Below are positions 63,039 to 64,000 of a stretch of DNA of 64,000 bases, in pieces. Made by a program: the position numbers and the translations under genes. The stretch's first letter is position 1. Each line of letters starts with the position of its first letter. The stretch is taken from contig JAPYMA010002823.1 of the NCBI GenBank assembly GCA_035041965.1, positions 43,566 to 107,565 of the forward strand, given 5' to 3'. This DNA comes from Anisakis pegreffii (Eukaryota > Nematoda > Chromadorea > Rhabditida > Anisakidae). Below the pieces are notes generated by a model, which was not told where the DNA came from, searched no databases, and was given only the letters and a program-made list of their open reading frames with translations.

Positions 63039-64000
63039 TTTAGTTACATTTTGCTGAATCACTAACACCGTTTTGCATTAGTAAACTTTCTGAATGCCTT
63101 CTCACATCATTACTTCAAGAAGCCTTTGAATTTCAAGTTCTTAGTCTCCAACTGCGATGTAAACAGTTCTAGAACCTACCCTGTACTTGAATCCACTCAA
63201 ACCTATCGTCACAAAACTGCAACAGTTGCTGCCACAACAATCCTAAACTCGACAGATCCTGACGACTCGTTGATCCTTTCAGGCGATTTCGGTGTAACGT
63301 GTGGTAACACGTGGAAAAACATTTAATACAGCTGTCGCGCCACGCACCATTCACATTTTCAAATTTATCCAAATCTCAGCAAAGTTATGAGCTTACGTCC
63401 AGGCAAGAGCTTCAAACTTGAGCCTGTCCTTATCATGTGACGTCCAATTGCACCCGGATAATTTGTGCAGGGTGCTCTACGCATTTTGCGATTCTGTCTC
63501 AATCATGGATTGCCACTAAATCATGCCAAGCAATACTTCCCCTCATTGCGCCTGGTGCGACAGCATAAAGAACACGGTAATGAACAACGACAGGATAAAC
63601 AAAGTGATGAATGCACGAAAACACGAAATAATCATCACAAGAAACAAGAAATAATCATGACAACGGGACAATCAAACAAGTTGTCATAAACAACAATTAA
63701 CATCATCAAATTATTATTCCTCAACTTATCATCTGAGTGCTCAAATTATGAAATATGAGAAAATTTCACAATATAACCCCAAAAATGCTGTCTCAGAAAC
63801 ACCTTATTGAGGACACACACATCAACTCATTCCAAGCCTGAGAATACCTTATGTTAGCGGTCAAGAGAAAGTTCTAACCTCCATGCGCAGCCCAAACCGC
63901 AGTCATCCAGTTCAACCCTGGCCCGGGATAAAAGCTCTCGGAAGTGGTCCACTATTACGAACAGAGGCGATGACTTTAAAATTTGATGATATTCAAACAT

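Larger units (their letters stand above)
61494..64000. other. Right-hand end, no complete gene seen
   Basis: AT-rich to about 62.3 kb, then less so. Contains a short minisatellite (62417-62500), a candidate minus-strand exon (62862-63038) and open frames on both strands around 63.1-63.7 kb without convincing splice sites. Confidence 0.35.

Overview
This 64 kb window looks like nematode nuclear DNA. It is AT-rich (roughly two thirds A+T by eye) and the genes are split into many short exons, mostly 55-340 bp, with introns of about 0.1-3 kb bounded by GT...AG. The clearest proteins match nematode families: a neuronal synaptotagmin that follows C. elegans SNT-1 closely from start to stop, a TWK-type two-pore potassium channel, and a worm-style rhodopsin-family receptor. 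Large introns and several kinds of repeat suggest a larger genome than C. elegans, possibly an ascarid or spirurid worm; that placement is a guess. Gene models were built by hand from reading frame, splice sites and phase agreement between exons.

Layout: (1) 0-2.3 kb, the edge of a minus-strand gene and mostly non-coding DNA. (2) 2.4-11.0 kb, snt-1 (+), complete in ten exons, with a long antisense open frame in one intron. (3) 15.0-23.9 kb, a TWK potassium channel (-). (4) 25.8-31.1 kb, a polo-like kinase (-) with kinase and polo-box exons, first exon not found. (5) 33.6-39.7 kb, a predicted coiled-coil protein of 372 aa (+). (6) 40.9-44.9 kb, an orphan seven-helix receptor of 383 aa (-) with a hAT-like transposon in an intron. 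(7) 45.7-48.1 kb, an unrecognised minus-strand gene and a nucleoredoxin-like thioredoxin (-). (8) 48.3-48.7 kb, a plus-strand coding-like stretch with a frame break. (9) 50.1-53.0 kb, the retromer sorting nexin snx-1 (+), with a one-base frame break at a run of seven A. (10) 55.3-59.4 kb, a class I alpha-1,2-mannosidase (-), complete in eleven exons. (11) 60.5-64 kb, a 176-bp exon-like unit present 2.5 times and further repeats.

The genes do not form one pathway. Several concern neurons or membranes: vesicle fusion (snt-1), resting potassium current (TWK), receptor signalling, endosome-to-Golgi sorting (snx-1) and Golgi glycan trimming (mannosidase). I found no tRNA or rRNA genes, CRISPR arrays or prokaryotic operons. 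The items most worth a second look are the antisense frame inside snt-1, the A AAA AAG frame break in snx-1, the tandem exon array near 60.7 kb, and the unassigned coiled-coil gene.
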